NCBI GenBank assembly: GCA_044223665.1
Contig: JBGALT010000017.1
Location: 1 to 64,000 of the forward strand
Source: JBBSAT01 sp044223665
GTDB lineage: Bacteria > Myxococcota_A > Polyangia > Polyangiales > Sandaracinaceae
DNA: 64,000 nucleotides
Direction of reading: 5' to 3'
Shown: piece after piece, positions 43,847 through 52,709 of the stretch
Layout of the letters: each line of letters begins with the position of its first letter
How positions within the stretch are numbered: the first letter of the stretch is position 1
Made by a program: the position numbers and the translations under genes
Notes under the pieces: model-generated
The model's database searches: none
What the model was told of the DNA's origin: nothing
What the model saw: the letters and a program-made list of their open reading frames with translations, nothing else

Positions 43847-45763
43847 TTAATCGGGCCCCGGGCAGTCCCACTCGAGACCGATGCGGCCGAGCCGAGGCGC
43901 TCCCAGGCGCGCCGCCGCCCGAAGCGTCACCCGCACCTCGACGACGCCGCCCGGCGGAAAGGACAGCGGGAGCGGGCTCGCGCTGCCGGGAAAGGTGCCG
44001 AGCTCGACGAAGGCGGCCGAGGCGAGCGAGGCCTCGTCGGCCGCATGACGGGCCTCGAACAGGATCGTCCCGGTCGTGCCCTCGCGGGCCTCGTAGTGCA
44101 GGGCAACCCAGCTCGCATCGCCCATCGAGCAGCCGCGGAACACGTGGGACTCGCTTCCCTCCGGAAGGAACGCGCCGCCCCGCATCACGCCGGTCAGATC
44201 GCCCTGGGTGTGGGGCGCAGCACCGATCGTGACCTGCGCAGAGATGGCACCTCCGTCGAGGTCGACGCGCGTGGCGACGCCGAGATCGTCCGTGCCGCCG
44301 TGCTCGGACACCGCCCAGACGTGGCCGATCGTGTCCGAGCCGAGACCGACCGTCTCGATCGGCGAGGCGTCGCCGACACGCAGGTCGATCGTGCGGCGCA
44401 CGCGGAGCGGCGCCACGTCGAGCATCGAGACGAGCCCGCCGGTGTGTGCGACCCACAGGTGCCCGTCCGGATCGAAGACCGCGCCGCGCGTGCTCGGCGC
44501 CGTGGAGACGTGCGCGATCGCGCCGTTGCGCGGATCGTAGACGGCGACGTCGTCGCACGAGAACCCGGTCATCCCGATGCGGCCGACGGAGTCGATCGCG
44601 AGCGAGTAGACCAGCCAGCACGGCAGCGGCACCTCGATCGAGGTCGGCTCGGCGATCGGGCGCGCCGGGTCGACGCGCACGAGGTAGCCGTCGCGCGACG
44701 ACATCCACACGTAGCCCCAGGGATCGATCGCGGCCGCGTAGGGCGCGAAGCGCGGGGTCTCGATGCGGCGCAGCTCGGCGCCCGTCGTCCCGTCGAGCTC
44801 GACGATCGCTTCGCCGCCGAAGAGGCCCACCCACGCGTTGCCGGCGCCCGCGCCGTCGAGGCCGCCGCCGTCGATCGCGAGGGCGCGCGGCACCTCGCCG
44901 ACGTCGCCGACGGGGACGGTGAACAGGATGCACTCGTCGTCGGGCACCACGTCGTCCGGGCCGGTGGACGTTCGGATCGCGCCGTCGTGATCGCGATCGA
45001 CGCAGCGCGCGCGCTCGCTCGCGATCTTGGTGGCGGTGCCCTGGCCGTCGAAGGCGCGGTCGAGCACCCACACGTCGTTCTGCCAGTCGACGGCGACGCG
45101 GCTCGGCTCGTTGCCGAACGCCGCTCCGAGCTCCGTGGTGTAGCGCGCGACCTCGGTCGCCGTGGCGGCGTCGATGCGCGAGAGCGTCCCGTCGGCGCTG
45201 TTCGCGGCCCAGACGGTGGCGGCCGCGTAGCGCTCGCGCGCGAGCGTGAGCTCGCCGAGATCGGTGAGGGCGAGCGGGCTCGTGCCGTCGAAGGGCACGT
45301 CGGCCTCGCCCCAGACGCCGCCGCGGCACTCGGAGTCGCAGCCGCCGCAGGGGCTACGCGTCCCCTCGTCGACGCGCCCGTCGCAGTCCTCGTCGATCGC
45401 GTCGCAGAGCTCGACCTCGGGCGGGATCTCGCCGCGGCAGACGCCCCAGTGGCCGCCGACGCAAGACGCGCGGCCCGAGCGGCAGATGCCGGCGCCCGGG
45501 ATCACGTCGGGGTGCGAGGTGCAGGGCGTGGTCGAGGCGGCGAGGCAGGGGCAGCCCGTGGCGGCCGGATCGGCGTCGCAGTCGGGCGCCGGCACGGCGT
45601 CGCAGTCGACGTTGCGCAGCACGTTCGTGTCGTCGCAGTCGGGCCCCATCGCGCACGCGGCGCCGAAGCCGTCTTGGTCGGCGTCGACGCACTGCGGCTC
45701 GCACGCGCCGAGCAAGGCACAGACGGCGAGGCCGAGGAGCCGGCGAGCGCGAACGGACGGCAC
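43847..45763 (-). CDS. Lipoprotein with MopE-like motif and Vgb-type propeller
   Basis: A 638-residue lipoprotein. The signal peptide ends at ALLGAC (Cys about 18). Residues of about 20-145 are Cys-rich with MopE-like motifs (CVDADQDGFG, PDCDDTN, VELCDAIDEDCDGRVDEG). Residues of about 160-540 look like a beta-propeller of the streptogramin-lyase/Vgb type (AIDPWGYVWMSSRDGYLVRVDP, AIDSVGRIGMTGFSCDDVAVYDP). The last 90 residues form a beta-sandwich-like domain. The GTG at 45763 fits the signal peptide; the longer frame is Arg-rich. Confidence 0.75.
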   Translation of the reverse strand: MPSVRARRLLGLAVCALLGACEPQCVDADQDGFGAACAMGPDCDDTNVLRNVDCDAVPAPDCDADPAATGCPCLAASTTPCTSHPDVIPGAGICRSGRASCVGGHWGVCRGEIPPEVELCDAIDEDCDGRVDEGTRSPCGGCDSECRGGVWGEADVPFDGTSPLALTDLGELTLARERYAAATVWAANSADGTLSRIDAATATEVARYTTELGAAFGNEPSRVAVDWQNDVWVLDRAFDGQGTATKIASERARCVDRDHDGAIRTSTGPDDVVPDDECILFTVPVGDVGEVPRALAIDGGGLDGAGAGNAWVGLFGGEAIVELDGTTGAELRRIETPRFAPYAAAIDPWGYVWMSSRDGYLVRVDPARPIAEPTSIEVPLPCWLVYSLAIDSVGRIGMTGFSCDDVAVYDPRNGAIAHVSTAPSTRGAVFDPDGHLWVAHTGGLVSMLDVAPLRVRRTIDLRVGDASPIETVGLGSDTIGHVWAVSEHGGTDDLGVATRVDLDGGAISAQVTIGAAPHTQGDLTGVMRGGAFLPEGSESHVFRGCSMGDASWVALHYEAREGTTGTILFEARHAADEASLASAAFVELGTFPGSASPLPLSFPPGGVVEVRVTLRAAARLGAPRLGRIGLEWDCPGPD

Positions 45764-45928
45764 GCCCGGAGAGCTTACGGGGGTGCGGCGGTGCGGGCGA
45801 GCAGCGGCGCTCGGCGGCTGGAACCTCGCCCGCTCCCGGTGGTCAGCACCCCCATGCACGACGCCCCGCCCGCCCTTCCCCTCCGTTCGTCCGGGACGCC
45901 CACGTTTTCACGGCGGGGCGCCCGCGCT

Positions 45929-46996
45929 ATGCCTGCGCCCGAGATGAAGGCGCTCGTCCTCGGAGCCTCGGGTCACGTGGGTGGAGCCATCGCCGAGCGC
46001 CTCGGCGCGCGCGGCGACGAGGTCGTGCTCCTCGCGCGCGACGAGGGGCGCGTCGCTGGCTTCGAGAAGGCGAAGGTCCTGAAGGGCTCGATCCTCGATC
46101 CGAACGCGATCGCCAGGGCCGCCGCGGGCGCCGACGTGATCTTCAGCGCCGTCGGGGCGTGGTCCGGCGCCGCGCCGCGCGTCTATCCCTGGCTCTACGT
46201 CGCCGGTGTCGAGAACGTGATCGCCGCCGCGCGCCACGCGAACGTCCCGCGCGTGGTCCTCGTCACCTCGGCCGACGTGACGCTCGCGCCGCAGGACCGC
46301 ATCCACTGGAACGAGAAGCGCGACATCTCGGACCTGCCCTTCGGCGATCGCGCGCAGTCGATGCGCCTCGGCGAAGAGATCGCGCTCGCGACGAGCGACG
46401 AGCGCGTGAGCGTCGCCGCGATCCGTCCCGGCTGGGTCTGGGGCCCCGGCGACCGCACGTTCCTCCCCGAGCTCGTGCGGGAGGCGCGCGGTGGCGGCAT
46501 CTCGATGTGGGGCGAGGGCAAGAGCCTGGTCGCGACGACCTACATCGACCTCGTCGTCGACGCGGCGCTCGCCGCCGCGAAGGCGCCCGGCGCGGGCGGC
46601 CAGGCCTACTACGTCGCCGACGCCGAGTTCCTCGAGCTGCGTGAGTGGCTCCGCATGCTGACGAAGGCGCTGGGCCTGCCGCCCGCGAAGAGCGGTGCGC
46701 CGTTCTCGGTGGCGTGGACGATGGCGACCCTGCGCGGCGACACCGCGCACCGCGAGAAGATGCTGCGCCGTAGCCGCGCCACGTTCTTCGACACGCAGAA
46801 GGCGCAGGTCGAGCTCGGCATCGAGCCGAAGATGTCGATCGAGAAGGGCCTCGAGAAGCTCGCCGCCTGGGTCGCGAGCGTCGGCGGCCTCGACGAGGTC
46901 GCGAAGTGGACCCGCGCCCTCCCGGACCTCGCCACCGTCGAGGCCGAAGCGAAGGCCGCCGGCCTCGCCGAGCCTCCCAAGCCGACGCGTCGCTGA
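45929..46996 (+). CDS. Atypical NAD(P)-dependent SDR/epimerase-like protein
   Basis: A 355-residue protein of the extended short-chain dehydrogenase/epimerase family. The nucleotide-binding motif GASGHVGGA is at about residues 12-20, and the family motif IRPGWVWGPGDR is clear. The usual catalytic Tyr-x3-Lys is missing: the expected stretch reads DRAQSMRLGEE. It may therefore bind NAD(P) and a sugar or steroid-like ligand without classical catalysis, or use other residues. A helical C-terminal tail (about 320-355) is unusual. It diverges from the MopE lipoprotein. Confidence 0.75.
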   Translation: MPAPEMKALVLGASGHVGGAIAERLGARGDEVVLLARDEGRVAGFEKAKVLKGSILDPNAIARAAAGADVIFSAVGAWSGAAPRVYPWLYVAGVENVIAAARHANVPRVVLVTSADVTLAPQDRIHWNEKRDISDLPFGDRAQSMRLGEEIALATSDERVSVAAIRPGWVWGPGDRTFLPELVREARGGGISMWGEGKSLVATTYIDLVVDAALAAAKAPGAGGQAYYVADAEFLELREWLRMLTKALGLPPAKSGAPFSVAWTMATLRGDTAHREKMLRRSRATFFDTQKAQVELGIEPKMSIEKGLEKLAAWVASVGGLDEVAKWTRALPDLATVEAEAKAAGLAEPPKPTRR

Positions 46997-47024
46997 CGAC
47001 GCGGGTGCCTCGGACCACCGCGTG

Positions 47025-47058
47025 TTGTCGGCGCGAGACAGCTGGGCTACCGTGGTAG
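47025..47058 (+). promoter_or_regulatory. Promoter and overlapping operator of the VapBC pair
   Basis: TTGTCG (47025-47030) and TACCGT (47048-47053), spaced by 17 bases, fit a sigma-70-type promoter. A perfect palindrome CTACC-GT-GGTAG (47047-47058) overlaps the -10 element, just before the antitoxin ATG. VapB antitoxins usually repress their own operon by binding such palindromes, so this is a natural operator candidate. Confidence 0.5.
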
Positions 47059-47060
47059 GA

Positions 47061-47333
47061 ATGGTACGCACGCGTGCGGGCTCGACGGTGAAAGTCAGCG
47101 TGTCGCTCGACGCGGGCGACCTCGCCACGCTCCGACGGCATGCGGACGAGGTGCACGGCGGAAACCTGTCGGCGGCGTTCGCCGAAGCGGCACGCATGAT
47201 GCGCCAGCGCGAAGCGAGGCGCGCGCTCGTCACGCGGCTCGGCGGCCCCACGCTCGATGCAGACCTGCGCGCCGCCGTCCGCGCCGAGCAATCGAGCCTC
47301 GTTCCGCGAGCGCGCAAGCGGCGCGCGGCGTGA
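47061..47333 (+). CDS. VapB-like antitoxin
   Basis: A 90-residue protein. The N-terminal part (KVSVSLDAGDLATLRRHADEV at about 11-31) resembles a ribbon-helix-helix DNA-binding fold, and the basic Arg-rich tail would contact the toxin or DNA. Its stop overlaps the toxin start (GTGA), so translation is coupled. It would neutralise the PIN toxin and repress the operon. Assignment to VapB rests mainly on the partner gene. Confidence 0.72.
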   Translation: MVRTRAGSTVKVSVSLDAGDLATLRRHADEVHGGNLSAAFAEAARMMRQREARRALVTRLGGPTLDADLRAAVRAEQSSLVPRARKRRAA

Positions 47334-47710
47334 CGCCGATCGGCATCACGCTGGACACCGGTGCGCTCATCGCTCTCGAGCGGAAGAGACCGCGCATGCG
47401 CACCGTGCTCGAGCACGCGCTCGAGATCGATCAACGCATCACCGTGCCCGCCGCCGCGGTGGCCGAGTGGTGGCGCGGCCGAAGCGACTTGCGCGACGCG
47501 ATCCTCGCATGCGTCGACGTCGAGCCTCTCACGGAGCCCCTCGCGAAGCTCGCGGGGGAGGCGGTCGGCGCCGTGCGCGGAGCCACACTCGTGGACGCGA
47601 TCGTGATGGCGTCGGCGGCCGTTCGCGGAGACCTCGTCTACACGAGCGACGTGCAGGACCTCGAGCGCCTGCGACGCCAGTTCCCCGCGGTCCGCGTGCT
47701 CGGGGTGTGA
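47330..47710 (+). CDS. VapC-like PIN-domain toxin
   Basis: A 126-residue PIN-domain ribonuclease toxin. The acidic active-site residues are visible: Asp of LDTGALIALER (near 9), Glu of AEWWRGR, Asp of TLVDAIVMA and Asp of YTSDVQDL. VapC toxins cleave tRNA or rRNA and stop growth when freed of VapB. The GTG start overlaps the antitoxin stop. It is chromosomal, next to an intergenic stretch with repeat elements. Confidence 0.82.
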   Translation: MTPIGITLDTGALIALERKRPRMRTVLEHALEIDQRITVPAAAVAEWWRGRSDLRDAILACVDVEPLTEPLAKLAGEAVGAVRGATLVDAIVMASAAVRGDLVYTSDVQDLERLRRQFPAVRVLGV

Positions 47711-47719
47711 TTCACACCC
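47703..47719. terminator. Palindrome at the toxin stop codon
   Basis: GGGTGTGA-T-TCACACCC is a perfect 8-bp inverted repeat that includes the VapC stop codon. It may act as a terminator or stabilising hairpin, or as a second operator-like site. Confidence 0.35.
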
Positions 47720-47889
47720 TCCCTCAAGCGAGCCCCACGACCAACGCGGCGAAGCCCCCACCGACACCGCTGCGAAGGCTTCGAACGCCGCTGCGAAGGG
47801 TGCCCGAAGAGGTCACCGCGCGAACGACGGCCCCCGCGAGAGAGCCGAGCCCCGGCGCAGATCCTCGAACCGCGCGCACCCATCCGTCT

Positions 47890-47996
47890 GCCCGCGAGCA
47901 AGCGAAGCGCCGCGCGCGAAGACGGGGTGACGCGGATCCGGCTCCGCCGGTCCGCCGAGGGGGCGGCTCGCGCGGCTCGCGCCCCCTGGAAAATCA
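47890..47996. repeat. Hairpin repeat, copy 1
   Basis: This element shares with 51592-51681 an 18-base identical core (47935-47952, GATCCGGCTCCGCCGGTC) and matching flanks. Beside the core is a hairpin with arms 47958-47965 and 47980-47987 (AGGGGGCG/CGCCCCCT). It ends on the stop codon of the small gene at 47994. Both copies lie in the same orientation relative to that gene end, suggesting a terminator-like repeat family. Confidence 0.6.
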
Positions 47997-48320
47997 GAAC
48001 AGATCGCGGAACGCGGCCTCGGGCTTCTTGCGCGCCCCGAGGATCGCGTTCACCGCGCGCAGGATGCGCGTCTTGGTCGGACCGCCGACCGTCGTGCCGG
48101 CCACCGCACGATCCATCGCGGGCTGCGTGACGCGACGCCCCGAGCGCGGCTTCTTGCCCGCGATCGACTCGTCCTTCTCCGCCTTGCCGGCCTTGATCGC
48201 CGACTTCTTCGCGACGAGCGCGCGGTCCTCGGCCGTCTGGCGCTCGAGGCCACGGCTCGCGGCCACCACGCGGCGGGCGTCGATCTTGTTCTTCTTCAGG
48301 TAGTCACCGAGCTTCGACAT
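47994..48320 (-). CDS. Small basic protein, unknown
   Basis: A 108-residue Lys/Arg-rich cytoplasmic protein with no signal peptide. The N-terminal pattern MSKLGDYLKKNKIDARRVVAAS and the basic middle could suggest nucleic-acid or ribosome association, but no family is recognised. It starts 25 bases inside the 3' end of the metalloprotease gene and ends on the repeat copy 1. Confidence 0.55.
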   Translation of the reverse strand: MSKLGDYLKKNKIDARRVVAASRGLERQTAEDRALVAKKSAIKAGKAEKDESIAGKKPRSGRRVTQPAMDRAVAGTTVGGPTKTRILRAVNAILGARKKPEAAFRDLF

Positions 48321-49849
48321 AGGTCGCGATGCATACGGGGAGATCGCCGGGCCCGCAAGCACGCCGCGATCGCCACGAGGAGGCCGGTCCCCATCGCCCC
48401 GCCCATGGGCCCCCTCCGCGCCACGGCCGTGCACGCGCATCCGGCTGGCGGCGGGGTCGGCGCGATGCTCCCCGCGTCGCTCGCGATGCCGCCATCCGCG
48501 ACGGGCATCCCCGCGTCGGGGACCGCCGTGCAGTCCACCGGGTCGCGCCCGATGCAGATCGAGACCGCGTTGCTGGTCCCTGCCGTCGCCCCGTTCGCGA
48601 CGCCGACGAGGATCGTGCTCGCGCCCGTCGCCACGAGGTCCACCGAGCCCTGGCCGCGCGCGTCCGCGACGAACGTGCCGTCGGCCCGGAAGGCCGCCGC
48701 GATGACGTCGAGCTCGGCCGGGGCCGCGCCCGAGAGCTGCACGCTGACGCGCGGGCTCGGCACGGTGAAGAAGCGCGTCGAGGCCGGGAACACGCGCATC
48801 GAGAGCGACTGGTAGGGCAGCGTGACGTCGGTGCTCGCGACCGTGGCGAGCTGGCTCCCGCGCGCCGGGCCGTGGGCCGGGTCGTAGCGGAGCCCGGTGA
48901 ACATCATCCACTCGGCCATGTCCACGTAGGTGTCGTGGAAGCTCGCCGCGTGATCGCGAGCCAGCACTGTGTCGAGCACGTCGAGCCAGTTGTCGACGGC
49001 GGCGCCCGGCGTCACGTCGAGCTCGTCCCAGAACGAGACCACCAGGCCGTCGCCGAAGCGCGTCGCGTAGTACTCCCACACGAGCGCGGCGCCGTACGCG
49101 TAGGGCTGGACCGGGCCGATCGGATCGATGCCCAGCGAGCGATCGGGCCGCTCCAGGAAGCCCGTCGCGAACCCCTCGAGGTCGGTCTGCGTCGGGTCGA
49201 AGCGCTCGCTGGCCCACACCGCGGTCGACTCCGAGATCGTGCTGCCCTGCGCGCCGAGCGCGTCGTCGTAGGCGGCCTGGACCGCGTGGAAGAGCTCGTG
49301 GCTCGCGAGCAGACGCGCGCCGTAGCGCGACGAGGGGTACGAGAAGCCGACGAAGTCGTTCTCCATCACCATGTAGCCGCTGCAGCCGCTCCCCACGACG
49401 CAGTCCTCGCGGCGGAACGCGCCGTCGGCGCCTGCGCCCGCGCCGAAGTCGAGCAGGTAGACGTCGAAGAGCGCGTCGCCCCCGTGATCGACCGGCACGT
49501 CCTGATCGGTCCGCGGCGCACGGAAGCCCATGCTCGTGTAGCGCGCGAGGACCTCGTCGTACTGCTGCGCGACGTAGTCGACGTAGTCGGGCGTGCCGTT
49601 CGCGTCGTCGTCACGCACGTTGACCGCGTTCGCGCCCGCACGCGTGAAGTGGATGCGAAACGATCCGCCGGGCGAGACGATGCTCTCCACCGTCTCGGTC
49701 GTCGCGTAGACCGGCGGCATCTCGGTGGTGCCGGTCGTGTCGGGACGCAGCTCGCCGATCGAAGCGGCCGCCGCCGGATCGACGGCGCACCCACCCAGCA
49801 CGAGCAGCGCGAGCGAGCGCGTGGCCCGTCGCGTGCGACGCCGGCCCAT
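48296..49849 (-). CDS. Secreted zinc metalloprotease-like lipoprotein
   Basis: A 517-residue exported protein with signal and lipobox LLVLGGC (Cys near 19). It carries the zinc motif HELFH near residue 185 (SHELFHAVQ) followed by ISESTAVWASE, resembling a myxobacterial putative metalloprotease family that NCBI names after MXAN_6640. The C-terminus CACTAVARRG ... LLVAIAACLRARR looks like a MYXO-CTERM sorting tail. The upstream frame is open without a stop into the S8 protease gene (see there), so the true start near 49849 is inferred from the signal peptide. Confidence 0.72.
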   Translation of the reverse strand: MGRRRTRRATRSLALLVLGGCAVDPAAAASIGELRPDTTGTTEMPPVYATTETVESIVSPGGSFRIHFTRAGANAVNVRDDDANGTPDYVDYVAQQYDEVLARYTSMGFRAPRTDQDVPVDHGGDALFDVYLLDFGAGAGADGAFRREDCVVGSGCSGYMVMENDFVGFSYPSSRYGARLLASHELFHAVQAAYDDALGAQGSTISESTAVWASERFDPTQTDLEGFATGFLERPDRSLGIDPIGPVQPYAYGAALVWEYYATRFGDGLVVSFWDELDVTPGAAVDNWLDVLDTVLARDHAASFHDTYVDMAEWMMFTGLRYDPAHGPARGSQLATVASTDVTLPYQSLSMRVFPASTRFFTVPSPRVSVQLSGAAPAELDVIAAAFRADGTFVADARGQGSVDLVATGASTILVGVANGATAGTSNAVSICIGRDPVDCTAVPDAGMPVADGGIASDAGSIAPTPPPAGCACTAVARRGPMGGAMGTGLLVAIAACLRARRSPRMHRDLCRSSVTT

Positions 49850-51408
49850 CCAGAGCGCGAGCACCACGAGCACCCCCGCCGCCGCCCGGCTTCCCCGGCC
49901 GCACCGGCACGGCAGCCGCACGCGCTCGAGGCGGGCGCGCTCGGCGAGCTCGAAGCATCCATGGGAGCCACGGCGGCGTCTCGCGGCGGGCCCGCGTCGA
50001 AGACCGGCATCCTCGGCTCCGGCGTCGGCACGCCGCTCGGATCGATCGTGGCGAGCGCCGCGGCCGGGTCGACGATGCCGTAGCCGTAGGTGAGGTCGTG
50101 CCCGTTCGCGTCGGGCGTCGCGAAGGGCGCGGGGCGCACCGACTCGATCAGCGCCGTCCGCAGCGCGGCCGCGCCGAGCGTCGGCACGCGCGACACCATC
50201 AGCCCGAGCACGCCGGCGACGATCGGGCACGACGACGAGGTGCCCCCGAAGTTGGAGGTCGTGTCGCCCGGATCGGCTCCGTCGGGGCCCGCGATGTCGG
50301 TCGTGAGCGTGCCGACGGGCGAGACGAGCGCGAGGCACTCGCCGCGGTTCGAGAAGCTCGTCGCTTCGTCGAACATCGTCGTCGCGCCGACCGTCACGAG
50401 GCCCGGGATCGCCTCGAGCTCGTCGCTCTGGATGAGGCGCGAGTCGTTGCCGGCCGCGAACACGACGCTCGCCCCGAGGCCGCCGTGGCCGCTCGCCATC
50501 ACTTCGGTGAGCACGGCGGCGAGCGGTCCCGGCACCGGCACGCTGGCGCTGAAGCCCCAGCTGTTCGAGACGACCGCCACGTCGTCGTGCATCAGCACGA
50601 AGTCGTAGGCGCGCACGTCGGTCGAGGTGGGGACCAGCGAGCCGTCGGCGCCGAGCAGGCGCACGCAGCGGAGCGAGCACTCGGGGCAGGCACCCGCGAC
50701 GTCGGTCGCGTTGTCGGTCACGGCTGCGACCAGGCCCGCGCAGGAGGTCCCGTGGTTGTTGCCGTTCGTGCCGGGCACGAACGAGGGATCGTCGTCGTCG
50801 TCGAACGCGTCGTAGCCGGGCAGCATGTGCGCCGCGAGGTCGGGATGCGTCAGATCGCAGCCGTCGTCGACGACCGCGACGGTGACCGAGGGATCACCGT
50901 CCTCGTGGCGCCACGCCCGCTCGATGCCGATCGTCTGGAAGAACCACTGCCCGCCGTAGCGCGGATCGTCGGGAGGGACCTGGATGTCGGCGCGCGTATG
51001 GGGAAGCGCGAGGTCGGGCGCGGCGGAGCGGAGGCGGCCGTCGACGACCAGGGGCGCCAGGCGCTGGGCCAGCGCGAGGGCGTCTTCTTGCTCCGGCACG
51101 CTCGAGCGCACCGCGTGGATGCGCGCCCGCTCGGAGAGCACTTCGTCCACCACGACGCCGAGCCCGTCCAGGCTCCCGCCGGGCGGCAACGTCACGAGCA
51201 CACGATCGGTCCCGAGCGCCACCGCGACGGTCCGCCCGTCCTCGGTGTGCAGGACGAGCTGCCCGTCCTGCTCGGACGTCAAGAGCAGCCAGTGCCCGCG
51301 ATCGAAGTAGCGCGTCTGCGCCGCCGCCTCCCCCGCGCCCGCGAGCACGAGCAGGGAGGCCGTCGCGGCGGCGAGCCGCGAGACCGAGCTCCATCGAGAA
51401 GACGACAC
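49850..51408 (-). CDS. S8 (subtilisin-like) serine protease, 3' end frameshifted
   Basis: A secreted subtilisin-family protease. A signal peptide (about 1-31, ending AAAQT) and a propeptide-like region precede the catalytic domain with Asp in VAVVDDGCDL (near 177), His in NNHGTSCAG (near 219) and Ser in GGTSSSCPIV (near 390). The Cys-rich CGC tail near residue 500 introduces a MYXO-CTERM-like end, but the frame that would give the hydrophobic GVLVVLALW and Arg cluster is -1 to the protease frame. The break falls in a short run of C (49873-49877 on the plus strand). Beyond it the open frame runs to 49366 as an Arg/Ser-rich shadow. Start: GTG at 51408. Confidence 0.8.
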
Positions 51409-51446
51409 GCGCCCGATGGTAGCCGACTGCCCGCCAGCCGTCGGGC

Positions 51447-51480
51447 TCCCTTCGGTCGGCCGAGCGTCCCTTCGGTCGGC
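51447..51480. repeat. 20-base-period direct repeat upstream of S8 protease
   Basis: TCCCTTCGGTCGGC occurs at 51447-51460 and again at 51467-51480, a 14-base direct repeat with 20-base period. It lies 39-72 bases upstream of the S8 protease start and could be a pair of regulator sites. Confidence 0.4.
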
Positions 51481-51591
51481 CCCGGGCGGTGCGGGCCGCT
51501 CCGATTCAATTCAGCGCAGGTCTGCGTCCCATGGTGCGCGGGGTTGGCTTCCCGGCGCGGAGAGCGCGGCCGCGGAGGACGAAGGCCGCTC

Positions 51592-51681
51592 GCCCGCGAG
51601 CGAAGCGAGTCGGAGTGGGGGTGAGCGAGATCCGGCTCCGCCGGTCTCGCGAGGGGCGCGCTCAGCGCCCCTGAAGACTCA
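51592..51681. repeat. Hairpin repeat, copy 2
   Basis: Second copy of the element at 47890-47996. The 18-base core (51629-51646) is identical. The adjacent hairpin arms 51652-51659 and 51665-51672 (AGGGGCGC/GCGCCCCT) are perfect. It abuts the stop of the HmuY-like gene at 51679-51681. Seen from that gene, the order is stop, hairpin, core, as at copy 1. Confidence 0.65.
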
Positions 51682-52518
51682 GTCGAGGAACGACCACTGC
51701 ACCCGCAGGTTGCCCGACGAGCCGGGGGTCGTCGGCATCGTGCCGGCGCTGTCGCACGCGTCCTGGTCGGCCGGGTTGTAGTAGCTGAGCACCTCGAGCT
51801 TGACGTGACGCCCGCTCGCGAGCGCGACGATGTACACGTTGTGTGACATCGCCACGCAGCTCGTGTAGCTCCAGAAGCTCGAGAGGACCATCGAGGGCGA
51901 CATCAGCCCGGAGCCGTCGGGGACGTAGTCGCAGCTCTCGGTCATGTAGGCCTCGGAGTGGAACGTCAGGCCCGTCGGCACCGACGTCACCGAGAGGAAC
52001 GTCGGCGGCATCCCGGTCGCGGGATCGTTGGGCAGGCGGGCGCCCTGTACGCACGAGGGCCCGCCGACGCCGCTGTTGAGGCGGATCACGAAGCGGCGGA
52101 AGGCGATGTCCCAGTCCTGCGAGTCGAACGACGCCTCGTCCGAGAGATCGACCCGCACGAGGCCTGCGTCGGTGAAGCGGGCGTAGACGTAGCTCTCGCT
52201 CGGCGAGAGACCGCCCGCCATCGAGTCGATGTGCGTGACGTGCACGGCGCCGACGCCCTCTTCCTCGACGGTACGGGTGCTGACCGTCGTGAAGAGATCG
52301 AGCATCGCGATCTGCTGATCGACGCACGTCGGCGCGACGGGGGTGCACGTCGCGGCGGAGCCGCCATCGGTGCCGGCATCGGCCATCGTGACGTTCGCGT
52401 CGTTCTCGGTCGTGGCCGGCGTCGTGCTGCACGCCGAAGCGAGCAGCGACAGCGCGAGCGAGCCGAAGAGAGAGGTGCGCGACGAAGAAGAAAGGTGCGG
52501 ACGAGCGGGAGCGGACAT
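51679..52518 (-). CDS. HmuY-like lipoprotein
   Basis: A 279-residue lipoprotein with signal and lipobox LLASAC (Cys 27). The domain pattern SQDWDIAFRRFVIRLNSGVGGPS is characteristic of the HmuY family, which includes haem-binding surface proteins; the key haem ligands were not identified. Predicted role: surface ligand binding, perhaps iron or haem acquisition, though no TonB receptor is seen. Start ATG at 52518; repeat copy 2 follows the stop. Confidence 0.78.
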   Translation of the reverse strand: MSAPARPHLSSSSRTSLFGSLALSLLASACSTTPATTENDANVTMADAGTDGGSAATCTPVAPTCVDQQIAMLDLFTTVSTRTVEEEGVGAVHVTHIDSMAGGLSPSESYVYARFTDAGLVRVDLSDEASFDSQDWDIAFRRFVIRLNSGVGGPSCVQGARLPNDPATGMPPTFLSVTSVPTGLTFHSEAYMTESCDYVPDGSGLMSPSMVLSSFWSYTSCVAMSHNVYIVALASGRHVKLEVLSYYNPADQDACDSAGTMPTTPGSSGNLRVQWSFLD

Positions 52519-52709
52519 GCCCGGGCATTGACACGAGAACGCCCCGCGCGCACTCGCCCCCGGCACCACCGAGAGCGGCCGCCGGCCGTCCGCCGCGAGC
52601 GCACCGACCGCGATCACGCCCAGGGGCCGCTCCTTCGTTGACCCCGAAACCGGGGCACAAGTACGCTCGCACGGCACCCGCGGCCTCGACGGCCCGGGCA
52701 AGGGAGAAC

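Noticed and set aside
43832..45900. Long plus-strand frame running into the SDR gene
   Set aside because: The part before 45929 is a shadow of the lipoprotein gene; only the SDR part is coding-like.
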